DNA of 40,106 nucleotides from Actinomycetota bacterium. GTDB taxonomy: Bacteria > Actinomycetota > Actinomycetes > Actinomycetales > Microbacteriaceae. This document shows, in pieces, positions 8,141-15,792 of the stretch (the stretch's first letter is position 1; every line of letters begins with the position of its first letter). Under the pieces are notes generated by a model that did not search any database, had not been told where the DNA came from, and saw only the letters and a program-made list of their open reading frames with translations. The position numbers and the translations under genes were made by a program. The DNA lies in assembly GCA_013297625.1 (NCBI GenBank), contig JAAFHT010000012.1, positions 1 through 40,106 on the forward strand. Direction: 5' to 3'.

Positions 8141-8836
8141 GTGACCCTCTTGCAGCGCAGTCTGGCCGTCTTTGACCTCGAAACGACGGGGGTGGATGTT
8201 CGCACCGCCCGCATCGTCACCGCGTGCGTTGCCGTGCTCGACGCCTCCGGCGCTCTCGTTTCGCGCCGTGACTGGCTCGCCGACCCCGGCGTCGAGATCC
8301 CGGAGGGTGCCGCCGCTATTCATGGCATCACAACCGAGCGCGCGCGGGCCGAGGGTCGCCCGGCCGCCGAGGTGGTGGCGGAGATCGTTGGCGAGCTGAG
8401 CGCCCAGCTCAGCGCGGGCTTGCCCCTCGTGGTTTACAACGCCCCCTACGACTTGTCACTGCTGAGGTTCGAAGCCGAGCGGCACGGTGTCGCGCCTCTT
8501 GTCGACCCTGCTCCCGTCGTCGACCCGCTCGTCATCGACAAGGCCGTCGACCGCTACCGCAAAGGCAAGCGCACCCTCGAGGCGGCAGCCGCGCACTACG
8601 GGGTTGCCCTCGACGGGGCCCATGACGCCGGGGTCGATGCGATTGCCGCGGGCCACGTTGCCCGCGCCATCGTCGAAGCGCACGCGGCGAAACTGCCCAT
8701 CACGCTCTCCGAGCTGCACACATCCCAGGTCACCTGGCACGAGCAGCAAGCCTCGAGCTTCGAGGACTACATGCGCACGCAGCGCGACCAACACTTCATG
8801 GCCGACCGCGGTTGGCCCGTTCGCGTGGACTCCTAA
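8141..8836 (+). CDS. DEDDh 3'-5' exonuclease (DnaQ/epsilon-like)
   Basis: A 231-residue stand-alone exonuclease of the DnaQ/RNase T fold. Motif I is FDLETTG (Asp 12, Glu 14), motif II is YNAPYDLSLL, and motif III is HDAGVDAIA. These supply the DEDDh metal ligands. GIT and the IHGITTERA segment are also typical. Proteins like this are usually annotated as DNA polymerase III epsilon-like or as a general exonuclease; there is no polymerase domain. The start is GTG 8141. The C-terminal tail beyond the fold ends FMADRGWPVRVDS, and the DNA coding for the last 15 or so residues is repeated about 450 bp downstream. Confidence 0.92.
   Translation: MTLLQRSLAVFDLETTGVDVRTARIVTACVAVLDASGALVSRRDWLADPGVEIPEGAAAIHGITTERARAEGRPAAEVVAEIVGELSAQLSAGLPLVVYNAPYDLSLLRFEAERHGVAPLVDPAPVVDPLVIDKAVDRYRKGKRTLEAAAAHYGVALDGAHDAGVDAIAAGHVARAIVEAHAAKLPITLSELHTSQVTWHEQQASSFEDYMRTQRDQHFMADRGWPVRVDS
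8786..8824 (+). repeat. direct repeat, left copy (inside exonuclease 3' end)
   Basis: This 39-bp stretch encodes DQHFMADRGWPVR near the end of the exonuclease. It matches 9237-9275 at 37 of 39 positions; the two differences are T to C changes, one altering Met to Thr and one silent. Confidence 0.9.
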
Positions 8837-8856
8837 CGCCTTCCGTGCGAACCGGG

Positions 8857-9168
8857 TCAGCTCGACAAACCCCCGGTCGCAATGAACATGAACGACAGCA
8901 GGAGCGGGCTCAAAAAGAAAACGAGCGTGGCGGCAAGGGTCACGGAGGCGATGATCATGGCCGCGAGTGACACTCTCCATCCGGCCAGCCTTGGGTCGGC
9001 TCGCAGCACGGTTCGACTCCTCAGCGACAGCCACACTCCCACTGCTGCGAGAACCGCGCCAATTGCTGGTGCGATCATGGTGGCGATTCCGCCTGCTACT
9101 GCAACCGTGAGGGCCGCCAGAACGATGCCCGGGTAGGTGCGGGCAGTAGAAGTACGCTGCGTGGTCAT
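8857..9168 (-). CDS. small membrane protein, unknown function
   Basis: A 103-residue, very hydrophobic protein. Two hydrophobic stretches (about 14-47, probably one long or two short helices) are followed by a basic loop (SLRSRTVLRADPRLAGWR), then one or two more segments (about 66-97). The topology resembles many small actinobacterial membrane proteins, but I recognise no family. It is oriented opposite to the exonuclease and ends 20 bp beyond it. Copies of the exonuclease 3' end lie on either side of it, which suggests that it arrived as an insertion. Confidence 0.7.
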   Translation of the reverse strand: MTTQRTSTARTYPGIVLAALTVAVAGGIATMIAPAIGAVLAAVGVWLSLRSRTVLRADPRLAGWRVSLAAMIIASVTLAATLVFFLSPLLLSFMFIATGGLSS

Positions 9169-9236
9169 TCTCGAACACTAAAGCCTGTGTCGAGACCAGT
9201 GTGCTGTGCATCCTCACTGAGCACGAAACGACGAAG

Positions 9237-9275
9237 GACCAACACTTCACGGCCGACCGCGGCTGGCCCGTTCGC
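9237..9275 (+). repeat. direct repeat, right copy (relic of exonuclease 3' end)
   Basis: A relic of the exonuclease C-terminus, encoding DQHFTADRGWPVR and then Ser and an in-frame TAA (stop ending at 9281). It has no start or body and is not a gene. It lies between two copies of a 14-bp sequence, CGAAACGACGAAGG (9224-9237 and 9291-9304); the second copy is the left arm of the rpmE2 terminator. Confidence 0.88.
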
Positions 9276-9298
9276 TCGTAACCTAGCGCGCGAAACGA

Positions 9299-9331
9299 CG
9301 AAGGGCCCCGCCATCATGGCGGGGCCCTTCG
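9299..9331 (-). terminator. intrinsic terminator hairpin after rpmE2
   Basis: A perfect 14-bp stem (9299-9312 with 9318-9331) closes a 5-base ATCAT loop. The stem contains GGGCCCC and ends in AAG/CTT. There is no long T-run, as is common for actinobacterial terminators. It starts 16 bp beyond the L31 stop on the minus strand and could also stop transcription arriving from the plus strand. Confidence 0.85.
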
Positions 9332-9346
9332 CGGTGCAGTAGGTGA

Positions 9347-9595
9347 CTACTGACCGAAGTTCTTGAAGCGCTGGTTGAACTTCTCGACGCGACCGGCCGA
9401 GTCGAGGATGCGCTGCTTGCCCGTGTAGAACGGGTGTGAAGCCGACGAGATTTCAACGTCGATAACGGGGTAGGTAACGCCGTCAAGGTCGATGGTCTTG
9501 TCGCTCGTCACGGTCGAACGCGTGAGGAACGTCTCGCCCGAGGCCAGGTCGCGGAACACGACGGCGGCGTACTCGGGGTGGATGTCAGTCTTCAT
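9347..9595 (-). CDS. rpmE2: 50S ribosomal protein L31 type B (zinc-free)
   Basis: An 82-residue L31 type B (MKTDIHPEY to FKNFGQ), a protein of the large ribosomal subunit that contributes to the bridge with the 30S subunit. It has no cysteines and so lacks the CxxC zinc site of the type A paralogue. Type B forms often replace type A when zinc is scarce, under Zur control. The start is ATG 9595, with the typical [10 protein letters not shown]-terminus; the in-frame extension to 9664 has no support. No clear Zur palindrome is visible upstream, and no other zinc-stress ribosomal genes are nearby. Confidence 0.96.
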   Translation of the reverse strand: MKTDIHPEYAAVVFRDLASGETFLTRSTVTSDKTIDLDGVTYPVIDVEISSASHPFYTGKQRILDSAGRVEKFNQRFKNFGQ

Positions 9596-9644
9596 GAGCG
9601 GATTCCTTGGAAGTGTGTGGTGAGCGCAAGCGATTCGGTGCGCA

Positions 9645-9671
9645 GCGATAGGCACGAGGCCCAACGGTCAA
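9645..9671 (-). promoter_or_regulatory. possible rpmE2 promoter
   Basis: On the minus strand TTGACC (9671-9666) is followed after 15 bp by TATCGC (9650-9645), about 50 bp before the L31 start. The -35 match is good, but the spacer is short and the -10 is weak, so this is only a candidate. Confidence 0.3.
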
Positions 9672-9701
9672 GAATAGCAGAGGCGCAGAGGTACGAGAGC
9701 G

Positions 9702-10484
<783 letters not shown>

Positions 10485-10496
10485 GATGCCTCCAGC

Positions 10497-11678
10497 CTAG
10501 AGCAGGCTGCGATACAGCTCGGTCGTGCGCTGGGCGATGCGGTCCCACGAAAACATCTGTTCGGCTCGCTCTCGACCTGCGGCGCCCATTGCGTAGGCGA
10601 GGTTCTCGTCACTCACGACCTCGGTGAGTGTAGCCGCAAGATCGGCAATGAACTGCTCGGGGTCGAGCGGGGTGCCCGAGCCGTCGTGTACCTGGTCAAT
10701 CGGAACGAGTCGGCCCGTGACGCCATCGTCGACCACCTCGGGAATACCGCCCGTGTTCGTGCCCACGACGGCGACTCCGCACGCCATGGCTTCAAGATTG
10801 ACGATTCCCAGGGGCTCGTAGACGCTCGGGCAGACGAAGCTCGTGGCGGCAGAAAGCACCGCCGAGAGTTCGATGGGCGACAGCATGCGTTCGATCCACA
10901 CCACGCCCGTGCGCTCCGTCTGCAGCGCCGCGACGCCGTGCTGCACCTCGCGCAGAATCTCGGGGGTATCGGGGGCACCCGCACACAGAATGAGCTGCAC
11001 GTCGGGTGGAAGCCGACGCGCGGCCTCGAGCAAGTACGGCAAGCCCTTCTGCCGCGTGATGCGGCCCACGAAAACAACCGAGGGACGGTCGGGGTCGATC
11101 CCGAGCGCGCGCACGGCATCGTGGTCGATCGTGCGCTGCCAGCGCTCGAGATCAATGCCGTTGTGAATCACCGTCACGCGCGACTCGTCAATGTCGGGGT
11201 AGCACCGTAGGATGTCGCGACGCATGCCGTCGCTCACGGCGATGACAGCATCCGCCGATTCGAAGGCGTTCTTTTCGATCCAGCGCGAAATGCGGTAGCC
11301 GCCGCCGAGTTGCTCGGCCTTCCACGGGCGCAACGGTTCGAGGCTGTGGGCCGTCACGACGTGCGGGATGCCGTGCAGCAGTTGCGCCAAGTGGCCTGCC
11401 GCATTGGCGTACCAGGTGTGCGAATGCACGATGTCCGCACCGTCGACATCGTCGGCAATCGCCAGGTCAACGCCGAGGGTGGCAAGGGCAGGATTCGCCG
11501 AGCTGAGTGCGCCCGGAACGAGGTAGGCGTGCGTGTCGGCCTCATTGCGCGGAGCGCCAAAGCACCGCACGCGAACGTCGTGATCGTCGCGCAAAGCACG
11601 CACGAGTTCGGCGACGTGCACCCCCGCTCCCCCGTAGACCTCGGGCGGATACTCACGGCTAATCACATCGACGCGCAT
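10497..11678 (-). CDS. glgA: glycogen synthase / alpha-maltose-1-phosphate synthase, actinobacterial type
   Basis: A 393-residue GT4 enzyme beginning MRVDVISREYPPEVYGGAGVH, with the nucleotide-sugar binding and EX7E motif in EPLGIVNLEAMACG. This is the actinobacterial GlgA type. In mycobacteria its counterpart (also called GlgM) joins ADP-glucose to glucose-1-phosphate to make maltose-1-phosphate, feeding GlgE-dependent glucan synthesis. Whether this enzyme lengthens glycogen directly or makes maltose-1-phosphate cannot be told from sequence. It faces glgC across 63 bp, which makes the ADP-glucose it needs; the shared region holds a palindrome likely to be an operator. Confidence 0.93.
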   Translation of the reverse strand: MRVDVISREYPPEVYGGAGVHVAELVRALRDDHDVRVRCFGAPRNEADTHAYLVPGALSSANPALATLGVDLAIADDVDGADIVHSHTWYANAAGHLAQLLHGIPHVVTAHSLEPLRPWKAEQLGGGYRISRWIEKNAFESADAVIAVSDGMRRDILRCYPDIDESRVTVIHNGIDLERWQRTIDHDAVRALGIDPDRPSVVFVGRITRQKGLPYLLEAARRLPPDVQLILCAGAPDTPEILREVQHGVAALQTERTGVVWIERMLSPIELSAVLSAATSFVCPSVYEPLGIVNLEAMACGVAVVGTNTGGIPEVVDDGVTGRLVPIDQVHDGSGTPLDPEQFIADLAATLTEVVSDENLAYAMGAAGRERAEQMFSWDRIAQRTTELYRSLL

Positions 11679-11695
11679 GTCGATGACGCTAGTAC

Positions 11696-11730
11696 AGGCG
11701 AGCCTCTATGACGTCACCCGTTGCTCGCCT
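11696..11730. promoter_or_regulatory. candidate operator between glgA and glgC
   Basis: AGGCGAGC (11696-11703) and its exact inverse GCTCGCCT (11723-11730) flank a central perfect 8-bp palindrome, TGACGTCA (11709-11716), on nearly the same axis. The site fills the middle of the 63-bp space between the two divergent start codons. It looks like the binding site of a dimeric regulator acting on both genes. The protein that binds it is unknown. Confidence 0.5.
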
Positions 11731-11741
11731 AAGGTGGGGCC

Positions 11742-12977
11742 ATGTCGACTCCCAAGATCTTCGGAATCGTGCTCGCCGGTGGTGAAGGAAAGCGGCTCAT
11801 GCCCCTCACCGTCGACCGCGCCAAGCCTGCTGTGCCCTTCGCGGGCGGCTATCGACTGATCGACTTCGCGTTGTCGAACCTGATCAACTCGGGGCTTCGC
11901 CAGCTCGTCGTGTTGACGCAGTACAAAAGCCACTCGCTCGACCGCCACGTCTCGCAGACCTGGCGCTTGAGTGGCATGCTCAACGCCTACGTGGCCTCGG
12001 TGCCCGCGCAGCAGCGGCTCGGTAAGCGCTGGTTCTCGGGTTCGGCCGACGCCATTCTGCAGAGTCTCAACCTCATCCGCGACGAGAAGCCCGACATCGT
12101 GGTCGTCGTCGGCGCCGACCACGTCTACCGCATGGACTTCCGCCAGATGATCGAGGCGCACATCGCCAACGGTGCCGGCGTCACGGTCGCGGGCATCCGT
12201 CAGCCCATCTCGCTCGCCGACCAGTTCGGGGTGATCGAAACAGACCCGACCAACCCCCAACGCATCGCCGCCTTTCACGAGAAGCCGAAGAACGCCGTGG
12301 GTCTCGCCGACTCGCCCCTCGAAGTGCTCGCTTCGATGGGCAACTACGTCTTCGACGCCGACGTGCTCGTCGACGCCGTCACCCGCGACGGTGACGATGC
12401 CGATAGTTCGCACGACATGGGCGGTGACATCGTGCCGGCCTTCGTGCGCGATGGCCGTGCCTTCGTCTACGACCTCAACAACAACGAGGTTCCGGGGTCG
12501 ACCGAACGCGATCGCTTCTACTGGCGCGACGTGGGCACGATCGAGTCGTTCTTCGACGCCCACCAAGACCTCATTTCGGCCCTGCCCGTGTTCAACCTCT
12601 ACAACAGCGACTGGCCGATCTACTCGCAGCAGCTCAACTCGCCTCCCGCGAAGTTCGTGCGCGACGCCGCCGGCAACACCGGCAACGTTGTCGACTCGAT
12701 CGTGTCGCTCGGCGCCGTCATCTCGGGCTCGCTTATCGAGCGCAGTGTGCTCGGGCCCTGGGTGACGATCGAGTCGGCAGAGGTGACCGACACCGTGGTG
12801 TTTGAGCGCGTGAAGATCGGCGCGGGTGCTGTCGTGCGCCGGGCTATCCTCGACAAAGAGGTAGTCGTGGCGCCGGGCGCCCAGGTGGGAGTCGACCACG
12901 ACGCCGACCGCGCTCGCGGCCTCACGGTCACCGAGACGGGAATCGTGGTCGCCGGCAAGGGCGTCCGCATCGAGTAG
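11742..12977 (+). CDS. glgC: glucose-1-phosphate adenylyltransferase
   Basis: A 411-residue ADP-glucose pyrophosphorylase: ATP plus glucose-1-phosphate gives ADP-glucose, the committed step of bacterial glycogen synthesis. The nucleotidyltransferase domain begins [16 protein letters not shown] (residues 8-23) and carries [17 protein letters not shown], the metal-site [13 protein letters not shown], and the sugar-site FHEKPKN. A left-handed beta-helix C-terminal domain follows ([27 protein letters not shown]). The length is typical, and AAGGTGG lies just before the start. A long open frame on the opposite strand is only a codon-bias shadow. Regulation is probably shared with glgA through the palindrome upstream. 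Confidence 0.97.
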   Translation: MSTPKIFGIVLAGGEGKRLMPLTVDRAKPAVPFAGGYRLIDFALSNLINSGLRQLVVLTQYKSHSLDRHVSQTWRLSGMLNAYVASVPAQQRLGKRWFSGSADAILQSLNLIRDEKPDIVVVVGADHVYRMDFRQMIEAHIANGAGVTVAGIRQPISLADQFGVIETDPTNPQRIAAFHEKPKNAVGLADSPLEVLASMGNYVFDADVLVDAVTRDGDDADSSHDMGGDIVPAFVRDGRAFVYDLNNNEVPGSTERDRFYWRDVGTIESFFDAHQDLISALPVFNLYNSDWPIYSQQLNSPPAKFVRDAAGNTGNVVDSIVSLGAVISGSLIERSVLGPWVTIESAEVTDTVVFERVKIGAGAVVRRAILDKEVVVAPGAQVGVDHDADRARGLTVTETGIVVAGKGVRIE

Positions 12978-13020
12978 AGCGGCTTCTGTCGCCCCGAGCC
13001 GCGCAGGAGCATCCACGATC

Positions 13021-13656
13021 ATGGCGTCATTTCTCGTGGTGCTCGACGTCGACTCGACCCTGATCGAGCAAGAGGCCATCGAGCTTCTCGCCGATGAGGC
13101 GGGCGTGGGCGCTGAGGTCGCCGCGATTACCGCGCGTGCGATGGCCGGCGAGCTCGACTTTGCCGCATCACTCGCCGAGCGCGTGTCGTTGCTCGCGGGC
13201 CTCGACACCGCGGCGGTCGACAGGGTTGCCCCGCGGATCACGCTCACGCAGGGCGCACGTGAACTCGTCGCGGGTGCGCACGCGGCGGGCGGATGCGTCG
13301 CCGTGGTTTCCGGCGGATTCCACGAGCTGCTCGACCCGATCGCGCGAGAGCTCGGCCTCGAGGCGCACCGCGCCAACCGACTCACCGCTGCCGAGGGCCG
13401 CTTCACGGGTACGACAACTGGGCCCGTGATTAATGCCGCGGCGAAGGCCGAGGCGCTCCTCGAATGGGCAACACGGTTCGAGGTGCCGTTGCACCGCACG
13501 GTTGCCGTGGGCGATGGCGCTAATGATCTCGCGATGATGGCGACCGCAGGTCTCTCGATTGCCTTCGACGCGAAGCCCGTGGTGCGCGCCGCGGCGCACG
13601 TCAGCCTGCCCGAGCGCGACCTGTCGGCAGTGCTCGCGGTGTTGGGGTTGCGCTAA
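13021..13656 (+). CDS. serB: phosphoserine phosphatase
   Basis: A 211-residue HAD-superfamily phosphatase that carries out the last step of serine synthesis, phosphoserine to serine. Motif I is LDVDSTLI (Asp 9 nucleophile, Asp 11 acid/base), motif II is VVSGGFHEL, the Lys motif lies in AAKAEALLEW, and motif IV is VGDGANDLAMM. There is no N-terminal ACT domain, so it is a short form compared with mycobacterial SerB2. It begins 43 bp after glgC and could be co-transcribed with it. It converges on fabG with 3 bp between the stops. Confidence 0.93.
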   Translation: MASFLVVLDVDSTLIEQEAIELLADEAGVGAEVAAITARAMAGELDFAASLAERVSLLAGLDTAAVDRVAPRITLTQGARELVAGAHAAGGCVAVVSGGFHELLDPIARELGLEAHRANRLTAAEGRFTGTTTGPVINAAAKAEALLEWATRFEVPLHRTVAVGDGANDLAMMATAGLSIAFDAKPVVRAAAHVSLPERDLSAVLAVLGLR

Positions 13657-13659
13657 GCC

Positions 13660-14370
13660 TCAGTGGCCCATTCCGAGGCCGCCGTCGACCGGAATCACGG
13701 CGCCGCTGATGTAGGCCGCGTCATCGCTTGCAAGCCACGTCACGACGCGCGCAACCTCGAGCGGCGTCGCAAAGCGTCCGGCCGGAATGGCCTCTTGGTA
13801 TGCCTTCTGTTGGTCTTCGGGCAAAGCAGCCGTCATGTCGGTCTCGATGAATCCCGGGGCGACGACGTTTGCCGTGATGCCCCGGCCGCCGAGCTCACGC
13901 GTCAGCGAGCGCGCCATGCCGACGAGTGCCGATTTCGAGGCGCTGTAGTTGACCTGACCGGCCGAGCCGTAGAGCCCCACGACGCTCGAGATCAAGATGA
14001 TGCGGCCGAAACGGGCCTTGAGCATCCCCTTCGATGCCCGCTTGACGGTGCGGAAGGCGCCCGTGAGGTTAGTGTCGATGACGTCGGTGAAGTCGTCTTC
14101 TGACATGCGCAGCAGCAGGGTGTCGCGCGTGATGCCGGCATTCGCCACCACCACCTCGATCGGGCCGAGTTCGGCCTCAACGGTCGAGAACGCGGCGTCG
14201 AGCGACGCGGAATCGGTGACGTCGGCGATGACGGTCAGTGAGCCCTCGGGGCCTGAACCAGAACGGGCCGTGACGGCCACGCGGTGGCCCTGAGCCACGA
14301 ACTCTTGGGCGATCGAAAAGCCGATGCCGCGATTGCCGCCGGTGACAAGAACAGTGCGCTGGGTGGTCAT
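13660..14370 (-). CDS. fabG: 3-oxoacyl-[acyl-carrier-protein] reductase, SDR family
   Basis: A 236-residue classical short-chain dehydrogenase. TGGNRGIG (10-17) binds the cofactor and NAG lies at 77-79. The catalytic triad is Ser 129, Tyr 142 and Lys 146 (in SASK). The C-terminus ends VIPVDGGLGMGH, typical of FabG and of actinobacterial MabA-like enzymes, which reduce beta-ketoacyl-ACP with NADPH. The start is ATG 14370 (MTTQRTVLV); the in-frame upstream ATG at 14391 would overlap the divergent gene's promoter. It stands alone, with no other fatty-acid genes nearby, so FabG is a probable rather than proven role. Confidence 0.88.
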   Translation of the reverse strand: MTTQRTVLVTGGNRGIGFSIAQEFVAQGHRVAVTARSGSGPEGSLTVIADVTDSASLDAAFSTVEAELGPIEVVVANAGITRDTLLLRMSEDDFTDVIDTNLTGAFRTVKRASKGMLKARFGRIILISSVVGLYGSAGQVNYSASKSALVGMARSLTRELGGRGITANVVAPGFIETDMTAALPEDQQKAYQEAIPAGRFATPLEVARVVTWLASDDAAYISGAVIPVDGGLGMGH

Positions 14371-14413
14371 GGCTCCCCAGCATATGCGCAACGTCGCGGG
14401 CTACCATCGCCGT

Positions 14414-14707
14414 GTGTCGAAGCCCACCCCCAGCGCCATTACGAGCCTGCCGACGTCGCCCGACGACGAGCGCCGCGAGCGCATGGTGCGCTACGCGGTT
14501 GCCATGGGAATTCGCATGGTGTGCATCGGAGCATGCTTCGTGACCCCGGGTTGGTGGATGCTCATTCCCGCGTTCGGCGCCATCGCGCTTCCGTACTTCG
14601 CGGTCATCGCCGCGAACACCGTTCGCTCCTCGCCGCGCGCCGCAGTCGAGCGCCCTGGAGCCATCCTGCCCATCAACAACCGCCCGTCGTCGAGCGAGCC
14701 CGCGTGA
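14414..14707 (+). CDS. DUF3099 membrane protein
   Basis: A 97-residue protein from GTG 14414. A hydrophilic head (about 1-28) is followed by two membrane segments with GIRMVCIGACFVTPGWWMLI and IALPYFAVIAANTVR, the pattern of the actinobacterial DUF3099 family. Its function is unknown. Its stop codon overlaps the next start by 4 bp (GTGA), and SURF1 follows, so all three genes form one operon. That suggests, but does not show, a link to respiratory-chain assembly. Confidence 0.88.
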   Translation: MSKPTPSAITSLPTSPDDERRERMVRYAVAMGIRMVCIGACFVTPGWWMLIPAFGAIALPYFAVIAANTVRSSPRAAVERPGAILPINNRPSSSEPA

Positions 14708-14946
14708 TCGATCTGCCGGGTTCTATTTCGAGCGTGCGGTGCTCGCGCGCGGGATGCCGCGCCGAGGCCACGTGGGCCGTCAATTGGCGCAACCCTCGCA
14801 TCCACACACCCGATCGCGTCAAGGTGTGGCTCGCGTGCGATGAGCACCGCGACTTTCTCTACGACTACGTCGAGGCGCGCGGCTTTCCTGTGACCATCAC
14901 GCCCGCTGGAGTGGTCGTCGACCGGGTTCCTGAACCGGGAGAATAG
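14704..14946 (+). CDS. small Cys/His-containing protein of unknown function
   Basis: An 80-residue soluble protein (GTG 14704) with the conserved core CSRAGCRAEATWAVNWRNP, then DRVKVWLACDEHRDFL. The three cysteines and the EH pair (CX4C ... CDEH) look like a small zinc site. Homologues in Micrococcales are often labelled hypothetical or, with little basis, acetone carboxylase. It overlaps DUF3099 by 4 bp and lies 6 bp before SURF1, so its function may relate to them. I would not assign an enzyme activity. Confidence 0.85.
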   Translation: MIDLPGSISSVRCSRAGCRAEATWAVNWRNPRIHTPDRVKVWLACDEHRDFLYDYVEARGFPVTITPAGVVVDRVPEPGE

Positions 14947-14952
14947 GTCGTC

Positions 14953-15792
14953 GTGAGCATTCTCTCGCTGGCCCTCACGCGCCGCTGGCTGGGGTGGCTC
15001 GCCTTCACGACTGTCTTCGCGATTGCCTGCGTCGCCCTCGCGCAGTGGCAGTGGGCGCGCCGCGTCGAGACCGTGGCCGAGATTCGCGTTGTCGCTCAGA
15101 ACTGGGATGCGGCGCCCGTCGCTCTGCGCGAGGTTTTGCCGGGTGACGCCCCGCTCGACCCCGATGCGGAGTGGACCCCCGTTGCGCTCGAGGGCGAATA
15201 CCTCCTCGATCAGCAGCTGCTCGTTCGCAACCGGCCTCTCACGGGCCGCCCCGGCTTTGAAGTGCTCACTCCCCTGCTCCTCGAGTCGGGCGAGATCTTC
15301 ATCGTCAATCGCGGTTGGCTACCGACCGGTGAAGCTCAGGACTCGCCGGATGTCGTTCCGTCACCCCCTGCAGGCACGGTTGAGGTCATTGCCCGCCTCA
15401 AGCCCGGTGAGCCGACGATCGCGGGCCGTGGTGCCCCCGAGGGCCAAATCGCGACCATCAACCTTCCCGAACTCGTCGAACGCGTCGAGGGCGGCGTCGT
15501 GATCGCCGGAGCATACGGGTTGCTCGACTCCGAGTCTCCGGCGCCAGCTGAATGGCCCACCTCAGCGCTCCGCCCCGCGCCCGACGAAGGCCCGCACTTG
15601 AGCTACACGTTCCAGTGGTACTTGTTCGCCCTGCTCGGGTTCATTGGCTTCGGGTGGGCTTTGCGGCACGAGCACCGGGCGTTGCGCGCCGAAGAGACCG
15701 GCGTTCCGATTGAGCCCCGCAAGCCGCGCCGGCCCACCGACGCCGACATCGAAGACGAGATTCTCGACGCGGGATCACCACGAGGTAGCTAG
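14953..15792 (+). CDS. SURF1-family cytochrome oxidase assembly protein
   Basis: A 279-residue SURF1 protein with its typical layout: one N-terminal membrane segment (about 12-32), a large extracytoplasmic domain with VALEGEYLLDQQLLVRNRPL and IVNRGWLP, then a second membrane segment (about 216-238, YTFQWYLFALLGFIGFGWAL). SURF1 helps assemble the heme a3 centre of cytochrome oxidase. A charged tail with Arg/Pro follows. The heme A genes ctaA and ctaB lie about 7 kb away, which fits an aa3 oxidase. The start is GTG 14953. Its stop shares a CTAG with that of the convergent ABC-F gene. Confidence 0.93.
   Translation: MSILSLALTRRWLGWLAFTTVFAIACVALAQWQWARRVETVAEIRVVAQNWDAAPVALREVLPGDAPLDPDAEWTPVALEGEYLLDQQLLVRNRPLTGRPGFEVLTPLLLESGEIFIVNRGWLPTGEAQDSPDVVPSPPAGTVEVIARLKPGEPTIAGRGAPEGQIATINLPELVERVEGGVVIAGAYGLLDSESPAPAEWPTSALRPAPDEGPHLSYTFQWYLFALLGFIGFGWALRHEHRALRAEETGVPIEPRKPRRPTDADIEDEILDAGSPRGS

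Noticed and set aside
11706-13499. 597-codon open frame on the minus strand opposite glgC and serB
   Set aside because: It is antisense to two clear enzymes, its product is low in hydrophobic structure and rich in Arg/Ser/Val/Asp, and it overlaps glgC across its whole length. High GC keeps this frame free of stops.
14284-14946. 220-codon frame leading into the small Cys/His protein
   Set aside because: The part before 14704 overlaps fabG and DUF3099 in other frames and is Arg/Ala-rich. The GTGA overlap at 14704 marks the true start.
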